The position numbers and the translations under genes are program-made. Below are positions 8,994 to 17,553 of a DNA stretch of 64,000 nucleotides, one piece after another. The notes under the pieces were generated by a model. That model was not told the origin of the DNA. It saw only the letters and a list, made by a program, of their open reading frames with translations, and made no database searches. The stretch spans positions 62,001-126,000 of the forward strand of contig WGMT01000044.1 in NCBI GenBank assembly GCA_016124945.1. Direction: 5' to 3'. How positions within the stretch are numbered: the first letter of the stretch is position 1; each line of letters begins with the position of its first letter. The DNA is from a bacterium. Lineage in GTDB: Bacteria > Chloroflexota > Anaerolineae > Caldilineales > Caldilineaceae.

Positions 8994-10724
8994 TTACTTT
9001 CCGTTCAGTATCGGTAGGAAGAGCATTTCCTGCATTTGCAACTGATTACCGATCTGGCCGCTGGTCACCGCGGGCAAGAAGCTGAACAGTTGACCAATCT
9101 CTTCCTGGGGCAACGGCGCTTCGTTGACTGTCGGCGAGTTGTCCACTGGGATAGCGGGCGTCATGCGTGTTGTCTTGGCCACACCTTCCAACGTGCCGTT
9201 GTCGTCGGTGTTGCCGATGCCACAGGTGTCTTGGACGCTGATTGAGAGGTGGTAATGGGCATCGGTGAAGCCTTCCACCTCGATCTGATAGCTACCAGTT
9301 TCGGTCGGCTGAACGTAGACACTGTCGTGGAGACCGGCGCCGTTGATGCTGAACCCTTGTAGCGAGCCATCGGGGCCCCATACATAGAGATCTGCGTCCA
9401 TATCGGCCTGTGCCGGTGTCAACTCGACACTTAGACATCTGCCCGCTTCAACTTCTTGTCGGTAGACACGGATTTCACCTGCTGCGACGTCATCTTCTTC
9501 TGGGATGTAATTCAGTCGGCGACCATCCGGCAGGTTAGAAATGTTGCCGGCTGCATCGGCGCCCCATGCTTGTAGATAACGGACACCCCCTTTGGGATGA
9601 AGTTCAAAGTCATCAGGCGTTGCGTCGTAGGGTAGCCAGCCTGTCCAGTTGACAGGGATCCAGCTTCCGTTGCCGCTGCCGATGCCGGTGTACCAGTGCA
9701 GTTCGACGTAGTAGACACGACTGGGGCCGGAGACCAACGCATTTGGATTGGCCGGATCAATGCCGTCTTCAAGCGTTGTGGTGAGCTGAACCTGTGATTG
9801 GTAGACTTCAAGTAGACCACCGTTGATCTGCAAGTTGGAAATAACGGGTGGGTAGCGGTCTTCCGTCTGTGGTATGGAAACTCTACGTTCGGTAACAATG
9901 AGGTTGTTGTCTTCGTTTGTTTCTGCCACTACCTGTGTTGGATCAATCACGGTAATGATCTTCACTCTGCCGTGGGTTTGTGGTGTCCATGCCACCATGC
10001 TGCTTGAAGCTGCCCCATTCGGGCTGATGCCTGGCACTGTCGCCCGGCCGATAAAGTTTTCGGGGGTGATACTGTCTTGATAGAAGTCCACATCAAACGG
10101 TCCTGTGCCGCCTTGCCCACCCAAGCGTTGTACTCTTACCGTCAACTTTGTCTCTTCCCCTGCCCACAATTGATTGGGCACGGTGCTCAGGTGATACGAT
10201 TCTGCATAAAGATCGTTTACGCTTTCTGCATCGAAAACTCGGTAAGCTTTTTCGAGTAACTGACGCTGGTCAGCATACGCAAGCACGAAGTCGTAATAGC
10301 CTGGCTTAAGCGGTAAACCGGTGCCCCTGGCTGGAATACGCGCAATCATCTTGGTGCTGTTGATCACCTGCGAGTAAATTGGAATCAACGGACGCTCTGT
10401 CTCGCCGGCAGCCGGCTGTTGGTTCGAAGAGTAGCGTAAGTAGAGCTGTCCTCCGTTGCGCAGGTTTCTACCATAAACGTTTACATAAACGACAACCGAA
10501 TTGACCCCTTGGGACGGTTCAATGTCGAGGAGTCCTGCCGGATTTGGCGCCGGCAATGGAGATAGGGGCGAAGATGTCGTGAGATTTGTTAGCCCGTAAG
10601 CCGTCGCCTCACCTGAGTTAGCCAGCCCAAAAACGGCGGCAATGGAGAGCGCAAAGATCAGTGCTAAGATCCACTTGATGTGCGCTGATGGTGAGATGGC
10701 CTCTTGCTCTGGGTAATGTTCCAT
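8994..10724 (-). CDS. secreted CARDB/PPC-domain surface protein
   Basis: This is a 576-residue exported protein. A hydrophobic signal-anchor lies at about residues 17-36. After a Pro/Ser linker come three beta-rich parts: a domain at about 60-165, a CARDB-like domain at about 175-285 containing the characteristic 'VAETNEDNN' turn, and a C-terminal pre-peptidase-like (PPC) domain at about 390-500 with 'DADLYVWGPDG' and 'GSYQIEVEG'. Family knowledge: CARDB is an adhesion fold and PPC domains are usually found on secreted enzymes, where they are often cleaved. No catalytic domain is present, so it is probably adhesive or structural. The C-terminus FLPIL resembles motifs in two other exoproteins here. 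AGGA lies upstream of ATG 10724. Confidence 0.75.
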   Translation of the reverse strand: MEHYPEQEAISPSAHIKWILALIFALSIAAVFGLANSGEATAYGLTNLTTSSPLSPLPAPNPAGLLDIEPSQGVNSVVVYVNVYGRNLRNGGQLYLRYSSNQQPAAGETERPLIPIYSQVINSTKMIARIPARGTGLPLKPGYYDFVLAYADQRQLLEKAYRVFDAESVNDLYAESYHLSTVPNQLWAGEETKLTVRVQRLGGQGGTGPFDVDFYQDSITPENFIGRATVPGISPNGAASSSMVAWTPQTHGRVKIITVIDPTQVVAETNEDNNLIVTERRVSIPQTEDRYPPVISNLQINGGLLEVYQSQVQLTTTLEDGIDPANPNALVSGPSRVYYVELHWYTGIGSGNGSWIPVNWTGWLPYDATPDDFELHPKGGVRYLQAWGADAAGNISNLPDGRRLNYIPEEDDVAAGEIRVYRQEVEAGRCLSVELTPAQADMDADLYVWGPDGSLQGFSINGAGLHDSVYVQPTETGSYQIEVEGFTDAHYHLSISVQDTCGIGNTDDNGTLEGVAKTTRMTPAIPVDNSPTVNEAPLPQEEIGQLFSFLPAVTSGQIGNQLQMQEMLFLPILNGK

Positions 10725-11058
10725 CTCTCTGTCCTTTCTGGTCCACAGTTCACGACACGTATATGGTCGCGTGCTAGGGGGGCTCTTTGTTTGACTGTGA
10801 AGGTTGACTTTGGTGTCGGTAATCCTCGTGTTTACATTTTACGGGGTTGTAAGCCAGATGCATCTGGGGTAATCGTCTCATCATCCAAGTAAGGGGGCTA
10901 GTTAAGGTAAATAGCGCTGTCTATGCGTTGTTCCCATTCTGTCAATTAACTGCTATGAACATAAGCCTTTTCTAGACAAAAAACGAACCATCTCAGAAGT
11001 GAGATGGTTCGTACTCTTCTATTCAAGTGTAAGAAGCTAGTTTTTGCGCTGTACCTGT
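10725..11058. other. 334-bp non-coding leader between two minus-strand genes
   Basis: The region contains the ribosome binding site of the secreted-protein gene at its left end and the terminator of the lipoprotein gene at its right end. Between them I see no ORF with a ribosome binding site, no tRNA-like structure and no riboswitch pattern I know. Confidence 0.5.
10983..11012 (-). terminator. terminator of the LivK-like lipoprotein gene
   Basis: ACGAACCATCTCA pairs perfectly with its complement around GAAG; read on the minus strand it is followed by TTTTTTG. It lies 46 bp after the lipoprotein stop. Confidence 0.85.
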
Positions 11059-12198
11059 CTATTGATCGACTTGCTGGAACTCGTTACCGTTCACCTGGTA
11101 GATCCAAATTCCTGGATCAATGAGATCGCCATTGTCGTTAAAGCGCAGATCGCCGAGCAATGTGGATACGGCATTTTCTCGGAGTGCGTTTGCAATGCGG
11201 GCCAACTCCAGTGAATCTGCCTTACGAATTCCTTCTGCAAGCACCTGCATGGCAACATATCCGTTAACCGAGTATGTGTCTGGATCTCGGTATTCCACAG
11301 CCTGGTACCCTTCGATCCACTGTGCATCGGCTACGTTCTGTGGGCTAGGTGCGAAGGCACTGACATACATCCCCTCCGCCGTGCCGTTGGATTCGTCGAT
11401 AGTCGCCGCCAGAAAAGCGCCGTCGCTGGCAAGCATCGGCAGTGTAATGCCTGCATCCACCAGCGCTGCGCGCAGGTAGGGGGCTTCGATTTCGTAGCCG
11501 GCGTAGAAGATGGCGTCTGCGTTGGCGCTGCTTATCTGCTGCACCACAGTGGTGTAGTCGCTCTGTCCTTCGGCCACTTCGATACGCAGTGCCTCTGTTG
11601 CGCCATGTTCGCCCAATCGCTGCGCCAAGGAAGCGGCCAGCCCCTTGCCATAATCGGTGTCGTTGTGGATCACAGCTACGGATGTCGCGCCCATGCGCTC
11701 AGCCAGGAATTGGGCATCGACAGCGGCCTGTACAGCATCATTGGCGTTGACGCGGAAGAAGTGTGTATGTCCGCGCTCAGTCAAACTCTGCTCTGACGCT
11801 GTGGGGGTGATCACCACCAGCCCGAGGTCGCCATAGAGATCGAGCGTGGCGTCGGTCTGTCCACTGTTCAGGTGACCGATAACGCCAACCACACGGTCGC
11901 CGCCGGCGATGGCGCTGCGGATCTCGTCCACATTTGCCACGGCCACGTCGCTGTCCGACTCATCGTCTAGCGGACGGACGACGACGCGGTACCCAAGCAG
12001 GCCACCACTGCGGTTAATCTGCTCGGCTGCTAAACGCACACCGCCTAGCACCGTCTGCCCGCCATTGGCCTGAAAGCCGCTCAACGGTACCGCCACATAA
12101 ACGATGACATCCCCGCGCGTCGGTCCACTGGCCTGGTTCGTACAGGCGGCGAGAATGAGAGGGATTATCGCAAGAATGAAAATGAAACGTTTGAGCAT
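11059..12198 (-). CDS. LivK-like (type I periplasmic binding) lipoprotein
   Basis: The protein has 379 residues. A lipoprotein signal ends in LILAAC with the lipidated Cys at position 19, so it should be anchored on the outer face of the membrane. The rest has the Peripla_BP_6 (leucine/isoleucine/valine-binding) fold features: 'VAVPLSGFQANGGQ' near residue 36, 'GGVRLAAEQIN', and 'GVIGHLNSGQT'. Family knowledge: these proteins bind amino acids or other small ligands for ABC importers or act as sensors. No permease or ATPase gene is next to it; instead it closes a run of membrane-anchored binding-like proteins. The gene is separated from the upstream coiled-coil gene only by a heptad-repeat hairpin and a ribosome binding site (AAGGAAAG). 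Confidence 0.85.
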   Translation of the reverse strand: MLKRFIFILAIIPLILAACTNQASGPTRGDVIVYVAVPLSGFQANGGQTVLGGVRLAAEQINRSGGLLGYRVVVRPLDDESDSDVAVANVDEIRSAIAGGDRVVGVIGHLNSGQTDATLDLYGDLGLVVITPTASEQSLTERGHTHFFRVNANDAVQAAVDAQFLAERMGATSVAVIHNDTDYGKGLAASLAQRLGEHGATEALRIEVAEGQSDYTTVVQQISSANADAIFYAGYEIEAPYLRAALVDAGITLPMLASDGAFLAATIDESNGTAEGMYVSAFAPSPQNVADAQWIEGYQAVEYRDPDTYSVNGYVAMQVLAEGIRKADSLELARIANALRENAVSTLLGDLRFNDNGDLIDPGIWIYQVNGNEFQQVDQ

Positions 12199-12213
12199 GG
12201 TCTTTCCTTGTGT

Positions 12214-12333
12214 GGTGACTGGTGATTGGTGATTGGTGATTGGTGATTTGAGTCTCGTCGAGGAGCTGGTCCCTACATTGGAAACAGTGGCTCAACAAGA
12301 CCCAATCACCAATCCCTAATCACCAATCACCAC
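12214..12333. repeat. GGTGATT heptad inverted-repeat element, copy 1
   Basis: Left arm 12214-12249 has five GGTGATT/GGTGACT units; right arm 12302-12333 has the inverted units AATCACC. The core of about 50 bp is similar to that of copy 2 (13186-13292): TCGTCGAG, then ACATTGGAA, then AAGA. The element begins one base from the stop codon of the 12334-13170 gene and ends just before the ribosome binding site of the lipoprotein gene, so it fills the intercistronic space. Confidence 0.85.
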
Positions 12334-13170
12334 CTATCCCAAACCTTCCGTCTGATAGTTATAAACCTCGTTGATGCTGTCCACCAGGTCGTTGAGGCGG
12401 TTGACCTGTTCCTGAATGTCGGCGCTGAGGCGTTCGGCCTTGCCACTGGCCACATCCTGGGCGTCGATGAGGCGCACCTGGCTGTAGATGGTGGCCAGTG
12501 CGGTGAGGCTCTGATCCATCTGCAACTGCGCCTGCCGCATGCGGGCGTCCAATGCCTGGAGTGCCGCCAATTGCTTTCGCTTTCCGTCGACGACTTGCTC
12601 GATCTGGCTCTTGGTTTCGGGGTTGCGTTCGGCGTTGACCCGGGCGATTAGTTGCTCGATTTCCTGGGGGACGTTCTGCCGTTCCTGGCGTAGCAGGCTG
12701 TCTTGGTTGTAGGCATCAAGGCGCAGCGCCAATTTGAAAACGTTGCTTACCCAGTCGCTTAACTGTTCGGCGGTGTTTTCCAGCCGATCTCGCATCAAAC
12801 CGGGGCGTTGCTGTTGCACTGCCTGCTCGATGCGCCGTTGGTATTCGAGACCGCGGTTAACTTCATCTCGTAGCTTTTGATCGCGGATCTGACGCGGGTC
12901 GAACTCTTCTTGCATCAGGTCTACCAAAATCTTGGCATTGGCATCGCGGTCGGTAAGGCTGGAGTAGACGATGACGGCTACGCCAATCATGCCCAGCAGC
13001 GCCCAACCCCAGAGTGGCCAACCCGGCACCGGCCGCGGATAAAGCACCGTCAACATGAGTGCGCCGGCGATCAGCACCGCATTTTCCCAGCGGAAGAAGG
13101 CATATTGCAGGAGCATGCTCTTGGCGCGTTCCTGGAGTTCGGTGCGGGTGGAGGAGGTGCTCATTGTCAT
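12334..13170 (-). CDS. two-TM protein with long cytoplasmic coiled coil
   Basis: The protein has 278 residues from ATG 13170, which is preceded by TAGGAA; longer starts would translate repeat DNA. Two hydrophobic segments lie at about residues 24-41 and 46-67. The remaining 210 residues are charged and helical with heptad spacing (Gln/Glu/Arg-rich, no Cys), predicted coiled coil. I do not recognise a named family; the architecture resembles membrane-tethered coiled-coil partners found beside PspA or TelA-like proteins, but this is only a resemblance. It is flanked on both sides by copies of the GGTGATT repeat element and sits between the VWA gene and the LivK-like lipoprotein gene on the same strand. 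Confidence 0.75.
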   Translation of the reverse strand: MTMSTSSTRTELQERAKSMLLQYAFFRWENAVLIAGALMLTVLYPRPVPGWPLWGWALLGMIGVAVIVYSSLTDRDANAKILVDLMQEEFDPRQIRDQKLRDEVNRGLEYQRRIEQAVQQQRPGLMRDRLENTAEQLSDWVSNVFKLALRLDAYNQDSLLRQERQNVPQEIEQLIARVNAERNPETKSQIEQVVDGKRKQLAALQALDARMRQAQLQMDQSLTALATIYSQVRLIDAQDVASGKAERLSADIQEQVNRLNDLVDSINEVYNYQTEGLG

Positions 13171-13185
13171 GGTATTCCTACCCGG

Positions 13186-13292
13186 GGTGACTGGTGATTG
13201 GTGATTGGTGATTGGGATCTTGTCGAGCAGCAGACCCGACATTGGAACCAATTTCTCGAAGAGATCCCAATCACCAATCACTAATCACCAAT
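13186..13292. repeat. GGTGATT heptad inverted-repeat element, copy 2
   Basis: Arms 13186-13216 and 13266-13292 are inverted (GGTGATT) units. The core resembles copy 1, including TGTCGAG and ACATTGGAA. The element begins six bases from the VWA gene stop codon and ends just before the ribosome binding site of the next gene. Confidence 0.85.
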
Positions 13293-13298
13293 CCCTCC

Positions 13299-15053
13299 CT
13301 AAAAGTACGTCGAGATGATCCGATACAGCTCTTCAATATCTGTCTCGTCGGCACGCCGGAATTGACCGTTGCCGTCACGGGCAATCTCTTCCATCAGTTC
13401 CGCTTCGGCGTCGCCGCCGAAGGCAATCGTAAAGATGACCACCGGCGTGTTGTTGCTGCGTAGGGCGTTGCGCAGATCGTCGATGTTGTAGTAGCTGTCG
13501 TTTTCCTGGCCGTCGGTCATGACCACGATGGCATTGATGGCCTCGGTGTCGGCCAACCGTTGTAGATCGTCGTTGGCCTGCCATACGGCGTCGATGAGGG
13601 CGGTGTTGCCGTAGGCCTCCATGCTGTCGACCAGTTCGCTCATTTGCGCCCGTCCACTTTGGTTGACGCTACGTAGCGGTTCAAAACGCTTGACGCCGGA
13701 GCCGAATTCCACAATCCCCACCTGATCGCGGTCACCCTGGATCTGGCTGATGAAGGATTGTAGCGCTGTTTTGGTGAGCGCCATCTTTTCGCCTTCCATG
13801 CTGCCACTGGTGTCCACCACCAGGTAGACGTTGGTGGGGCGCTTGGTGTACCACCAGACGTTCTGGATCACGTCCACAACCGTGGCCGACGGGATCTGCA
13901 GGGTGGTGGCGGGCTGCCGCCAGTCTACCGCATCGGTGTTGGCGAATGGACTGCCCTCGGCGTCCAGCGCAATGTCGAGATCGGCAGGACGATACCCGGC
14001 GTCGAGGAAGGCACGCTGGCTCTCGGCGCTGTTTAGAAACTCGGAAAACGCATTAAAGGTGCGACGTTGGTTGTTAGTGACGGGCAATCGATCCGTGCTG
14101 CCCAGTTCAAGCAATGCCAGCGGGTGATCCGTCCACAATGTGCCTTCGGCTGGGTAGATGGCCACCAACCGGTTTCCGCGGCGCTGTGTATTCCACTGGA
14201 TGACTGTCTGTTCCTGGGCTACAAAGGCGTCGAGGAAATCCTGCCCTTCCTCGGCCAGGCGCTCGATGATCACCTCTTCGCCTTCGCCGTAGAAGCGCAC
14301 AGTCGCTTCCACCGCGCGGACGTAGTCGAGCACGTCCTGACGGGTGGCGATCTCTTCGGTGAGTCCGCGGGTGAGGCCGGCGCCGGCGTAGAACTCGGCC
14401 AGTGTGGCTAGTAGGCCGGCGGCATGCTGTGTGCTGGGGTGATTCCACTTGAAATTCGGGTCTTCGGTGGCCTTGCGCTGAATCTCTCCCCAGCCCACCG
14501 GCTGATCGGGCCAGCCCAGATCGCGGGCTGTCCCTTCCCACGCCGCCAGGACAATGGGGCTGATGGCAAAGCGTACCGCTTCACCCACGCGACGGGGAGA
14601 AATGTCCCCGGCTTCGGCTTCCTGCATCTGCGCCCAGCGTTGGTCGATTTGATTGAGCCAGATCGAACTGTCCGGTGCGATGGCCTGGAAGCGGGGTTGC
14701 TCGAGGCTTTGTTCCACAATCTCTTCCGGCGTCAGCGGCGTAAGGACAACGCGCATCGTCTGGCCGTCGGGCGTCTGAAGTCCACGGCTGTTGAAGACTT
14801 CCACCCGGCTGGCCAGGGTTGGGGCCATGACGGGGGCCACTGCCAGTGTCAACTCGGCGCTGTTCGGATCCCAGGAGAAGCCCTCTTCCTCTGTGATTTC
14901 GGGCGAATCGCTTTGGAAAACGTTGAGGACCTGTTGCCCGATAGTGACGGCTGCCACACCACAAATGCAGGTGGCGAAGAGCAACACCCCAATACCGATA
15001 ACAATGACGCGCCAGTTTTGCGGACGCCGATTACGTGAACGTGAATTGCTCAT
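13299..15053 (-). CDS. membrane-anchored solute-binding-like plus VWA protein
   Basis: The protein has 584 residues from ATG 15053 (GAGG eight bases upstream). A single membrane segment lies at about residues 16-38. Residues 65-395 form a substrate-binding-protein-like (SBP_bac_11) domain related to the protein encoded immediately upstream. The C-terminal von Willebrand factor A domain has a complete metal-ion-dependent adhesion site: D414-x-S-x-S (DTSGS), T484 and D514. Family knowledge: VWA domains bind a partner protein through the bound divalent metal. The protein should face outward. With no transporter nearby, I infer a ligand-sensing or scaffold role. An upstream start at 15077 would overlap the preceding gene and is less likely. 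Confidence 0.85.
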   Translation of the reverse strand: MSNSRSRNRRPQNWRVIVIGIGVLLFATCICGVAAVTIGQQVLNVFQSDSPEITEEEGFSWDPNSAELTLAVAPVMAPTLASRVEVFNSRGLQTPDGQTMRVVLTPLTPEEIVEQSLEQPRFQAIAPDSSIWLNQIDQRWAQMQEAEAGDISPRRVGEAVRFAISPIVLAAWEGTARDLGWPDQPVGWGEIQRKATEDPNFKWNHPSTQHAAGLLATLAEFYAGAGLTRGLTEEIATRQDVLDYVRAVEATVRFYGEGEEVIIERLAEEGQDFLDAFVAQEQTVIQWNTQRRGNRLVAIYPAEGTLWTDHPLALLELGSTDRLPVTNNQRRTFNAFSEFLNSAESQRAFLDAGYRPADLDIALDAEGSPFANTDAVDWRQPATTLQIPSATVVDVIQNVWWYTKRPTNVYLVVDTSGSMEGEKMALTKTALQSFISQIQGDRDQVGIVEFGSGVKRFEPLRSVNQSGRAQMSELVDSMEAYGNTALIDAVWQANDDLQRLADTEAINAIVVMTDGQENDSYYNIDDLRNALRSNNTPVVIFTIAFGGDAEAELMEEIARDGNGQFRRADETDIEELYRIISTYF

Positions 15054-15063
15054 ATTGTGTGCC

Positions 15064-16320
15064 TCACTGGGCGACATTCAGGTCGTACCAACGCAGCAGC
15101 GCCAGCAGGACGTCCCGGTTGGGCGAACGCATGGCGGTGGTACGTGGCACAACCGGCTGGACACCCTGATCCGCCCATCTGACGAAGAGACTCTCGTCGT
15201 TGGCGGTGACGGCGACATCGGCGTTGGCCGGGCGTAGACCAAAGGCCAGGGCTTCTTGCTGCTGTGCTTCGTCGAGCAGGAAGCGTTGAAATTCCAGCGC
15301 AGCGTTCTTCTCCAGCGCACTTGTCTCCGGTCCTACCCAAACGGTGAAAGGGAAATCAAACCAGGTGACAAATTCGGGATAGTAGATGCGCAGCGGATCT
15401 TCCCAGCGGGTGAGGATGCCCTGCATGTTCTGCAACAGGTCGCTTTCGAGTAACTGGCCGCCGTCGCCTACGCTGTAGCCGAAGAGGGCGAAGTCTTCTG
15501 CGGTGTAGGAACTACCGCCGCTGATGTTGGTGACGGCGTTCATCAACTCGGCCAGCCATGCCTGGAATTCGGGATCCGTGATGTCCTCGACGCCGATGTC
15601 GGTGCGGTTGTAGTAAGCGCCGGCCGCTGCAATCATGGCGGCTAGACCGCCTACGTTTTTGCTTGGATCAGGAACGGCCAGTTTGAAGTAGCCCCAAGCC
15701 GGGTTGCCGCCTAATTCGGGCCAGCCACCAGGCGCAACGGCGGCATCGTGGATTGTTGACCAGTTGACGTCGCCGAACTCGTTTTCAAGCACTTCGGCGC
15801 GGCTGGCGTAGATGCCCCACGTAAAGAGACTGATGGCAATGGGGCGGGCGCGGTATTGACCGTCCGTTAGGAAGACATCGCGGCCCAACCGTTCTTTGTA
15901 GGCGGCGTTAGCCAGCTCCACAAGATAACGGCTGTCAGGAATCCATGCCGTGGGGAAGTCGCCCAGCGCGGCACGTTCTTCTTCGGTAAGGTCCTCGGGG
16001 CGAACGTTGGCTGGGAGTGCGCCAAAATCGTTGCGATCCCAGCGGCCCAGGGCCGTGAGCCCATCCATGGCGATAACCTCCACCGTCACCACAGAGCCTT
16101 CGACGGTGCGTTGGGCAGCGTTGAAGGCTTCGGCGGCGGCGCGCACCCAAGGTTCTACGGGCAGCGCCGTGATCACACGTACTGTCACCTCTTCGGGGCG
16201 GTCTACGGTGAGGGCGGTATCCACGTCCGTGCCGGTGACGCTACGCCAGATCAACGTGGCGGTCACGATGACCAGGGCAACGGCGATAATTGATACAAAG
16301 AGCCAGCGCGTTCGATTCAT
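15064..16320 (-). CDS. membrane-anchored solute-binding-like protein
   Basis: This 418-residue protein has an N-terminal membrane anchor at about residues 6-26, without a lipobox Cys, followed by a periplasmic binding-protein fold of the SBP_bac_11 (molybdate/iron-binding-like) type. It looks paralogous to the binding-like part of the next gene: both have a 'W..(I)..' segment followed by an aromatic-Gly-rich 'AGAYYN'/'AGAG' stretch at similar positions. The stop codon is ten bases before the start of the VWA gene, so the two are cotranscribed and probably form a pair. The ligand is unknown. Confidence 0.8.
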   Translation of the reverse strand: MNRTRWLFVSIIAVALVIVTATLIWRSVTGTDVDTALTVDRPEEVTVRVITALPVEPWVRAAAEAFNAAQRTVEGSVVTVEVIAMDGLTALGRWDRNDFGALPANVRPEDLTEEERAALGDFPTAWIPDSRYLVELANAAYKERLGRDVFLTDGQYRARPIAISLFTWGIYASRAEVLENEFGDVNWSTIHDAAVAPGGWPELGGNPAWGYFKLAVPDPSKNVGGLAAMIAAAGAYYNRTDIGVEDITDPEFQAWLAELMNAVTNISGGSSYTAEDFALFGYSVGDGGQLLESDLLQNMQGILTRWEDPLRIYYPEFVTWFDFPFTVWVGPETSALEKNAALEFQRFLLDEAQQQEALAFGLRPANADVAVTANDESLFVRWADQGVQPVVPRTTAMRSPNRDVLLALLRWYDLNVAQ

Positions 16321-16356
16321 AGGTCTTCTCGTTTTGTAGGCCGGAAACCTCGGTCG

Positions 16357-16384
16357 GGTAATGCGTAATGCGTGATGCGTAACT
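16357..16384. repeat. TAATGCG 7-bp tandem repeat
   Basis: Units TAATGCG, TAATGCG and TGATGCG followed by TAAC stand in the gap between the GNAT gene and the start of the solute-binding-like gene. Confidence 0.6.
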
Positions 16385-16435
16385 CAGAAGGTTCGCTCGG
16401 ATGATTTTGGGTTAGTCGATTGCTACTTGGTATTG

Positions 16436-16930
16436 TTAGGGTTCTGCTTTGGATAATGCCGGATCAGGGTCAAAGGGCAGTGGATCGGGCCAGGGTTCGG
16501 CGGCACGACGTTCCAATGAACGGTTTTCGACGTTGGGAATGCGGGTGAAGCCAAATTGTTCATACAAACCATGGGCGTCGCGGGTGAAAAGCATCCACTT
16601 GCGCACGAATTGCAGTTCGGGGTGTGCCAGCATTGTCTGCACCAACCATTTACCCAATCCGCGTCCCTGGTATGATTCCAAAACAAAGACGTCTGCCAAA
16701 TAGGCGATGGCTGTGAAATCGGTAATCACACGCGCATAGCCCACCTGATCTTCTCCAGTGTAGACGCCGAAACAAAGCGAATTTGTCGCCGCCCGTTCCA
16801 CCACGCCCCTCGGCACCCCTGGCGACCAGTACGAGCGCTGCAAATAGCCGTGGACCACGTCAAAATTAAGCCGAGCCGGGTCGGTGCTGATGATGAAACC
16901 GTCTCGTGTCACTTCAAAGAGTCTATTCAT
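16436..16930 (-). CDS. GNAT-family N-acetyltransferase
   Basis: The protein has 164 residues. The acetyl-CoA pyrophosphate-binding motif appears as ESYQGRGLGKWL (Q/RxxGxG/A type) at about residues 85-96, preceded by the beta-4 strand 'IAYLADVFVLE' and followed by the conserved 'YEQFGF' near residue 130. Family knowledge: transfer of an acetyl group from acetyl-CoA to an amine; the acceptor is not predictable. ATG 16930 is chosen because the earlier part of the frame runs through a REP-like hairpin. A TATAAT box ends seven bases upstream and no ribosome binding site is present, so the message is probably leaderless. Its own promoter suggests it is an insertion in the surrounding operon-like block. 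Confidence 0.88.
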   Translation of the reverse strand: MNRLFEVTRDGFIISTDPARLNFDVVHGYLQRSYWSPGVPRGVVERAATNSLCFGVYTGEDQVGYARVITDFTAIAYLADVFVLESYQGRGLGKWLVQTMLAHPELQFVRKWMLFTRDAHGLYEQFGFTRIPNVENRSLERRAAEPWPDPLPFDPDPALSKAEP

Positions 16931-16936
16931 CGGCGA

Positions 16937-16942
16937 ATTATA
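16937..16942 (-). promoter_or_regulatory. -10 box giving a leaderless GNAT transcript
   Basis: TATAAT on the minus strand is separated from ATG 16930 by six bases, so transcription should start at about the first base of the codon. The -35 region falls into the REP-like palindrome and shows no clear TTGACA. Confidence 0.6.
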
Positions 16943-16959
16943 TCGGAAATTGGTCGAGT

Positions 16960-17024
16960 CAGTGCCTGGCACGGGTAGACTTTGGTTCTTAACATCAAGA
17001 GATTCTACCCCGTGCCAGGCACTG
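16960..17024. repeat. REP-like palindrome, copy 2 (GTGCCWGGCAC family)
   Basis: CAGTGCCTGGCACGGGTAGA (16960-16979) pairs with 17004-17024, with a single extra C. The right side continues into GACGGG, as in copy 3. It directly abuts the GNAT promoter and lies upstream of it. Confidence 0.85.
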
Positions 17025-17057
17025 ACGGGGCGTCGTGGCAACTTGCCCACAGCCACG

Positions 17058-17408
17058 CTATTCCTCTTCCGTCACCGGCGGGATATCCACAGCGTCGACG
17101 CCCAGGCTCTGCATCGTCTCTGTAAAGGACTCGCCCAGTTCGAGCCGTATGTAGAGCGGTCGGGGTTCGTCGGGCAAGTAGAGAAAGATGTTCTGGCCTT
17201 GTTCCTGGATCAGGATGCGTTCAATTTCGCCGCGCTCGATACGGGCGGCGGCGTCTTGGGTGGTGATCACTTCGTCCTCTTGCGGGAGGATGCTTCCTGC
17301 CCAGTGGACCATCAGGGTGAATGCCAGCAGCAACGCGGCCAGCGCCAGGACGAAAATTACGACAAAGCGCTTGCTACTCATGCCGGTGAAACTGTCGATT
17401 TCTACCAT
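17058..17408 (-). CDS. small single-TM protein with FtsH-extracellular-like domain
   Basis: The protein has 116 residues; an internal ATG at residue 10 is an alternative start. A hydrophobic segment spans about residues 15-36. The remaining part contains 'AAARIERGEIERILI' followed by strands and 'GVDAVDIPP', which resembles the small domain between the first two membrane helices of the protease FtsH. There is no AAA+ ATPase or protease part and the gene ends naturally, so this would be a stand-alone version. Family knowledge: that domain in FtsH contacts regulators outside the cytoplasmic face. The resemblance is weak and should be treated as a suggestion. It lies between the pspA-like gene and the GNAT gene on the same strand. 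Confidence 0.6.
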   Translation of the reverse strand: MVEIDSFTGMSSKRFVVIFVLALAALLLAFTLMVHWAGSILPQEDEVITTQDAAARIERGEIERILIQEQGQNIFLYLPDEPRPLYIRLELGESFTETMQSLGVDAVDIPPVTEEE

Positions 17409-17478
17409 GTTGTTTGATTTCGTTTTGTGTAGCGCGTATACCAGTTTTGTCTATGAACCAACCATTGTTCGCCGGAAT

Positions 17479-17542
17479 GTTGGGTTATCACCAAGCCAGT
17501 TAAAGCTACATTGTCTGTGGCAAGACAAGGTGATAACCCAAC
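17479..17542. repeat. inverted repeat with GTTGGGTTATCACC arms
   Basis: GTTGGGTTATCACC (17479-17492) and its exact complement (17529-17542) enclose a 36-base loop. It lies between the PspA gene and the small FtsH-like gene, next to a 7-bp repeat tract. Confidence 0.8.
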
Positions 17543-17553
17543 CTACGAGCTTA

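Noticed and set aside
10725-11058. Possible riboswitch in the leader of the secreted-protein gene
   Set aside because: I could match no conserved riboswitch core; the only clear structure is a terminator.
13299-15077. Start of the VWA gene at 15077
   Set aside because: It would overlap the preceding stop codon by 14 bases, and ATG 15053 has a better ribosome binding site.
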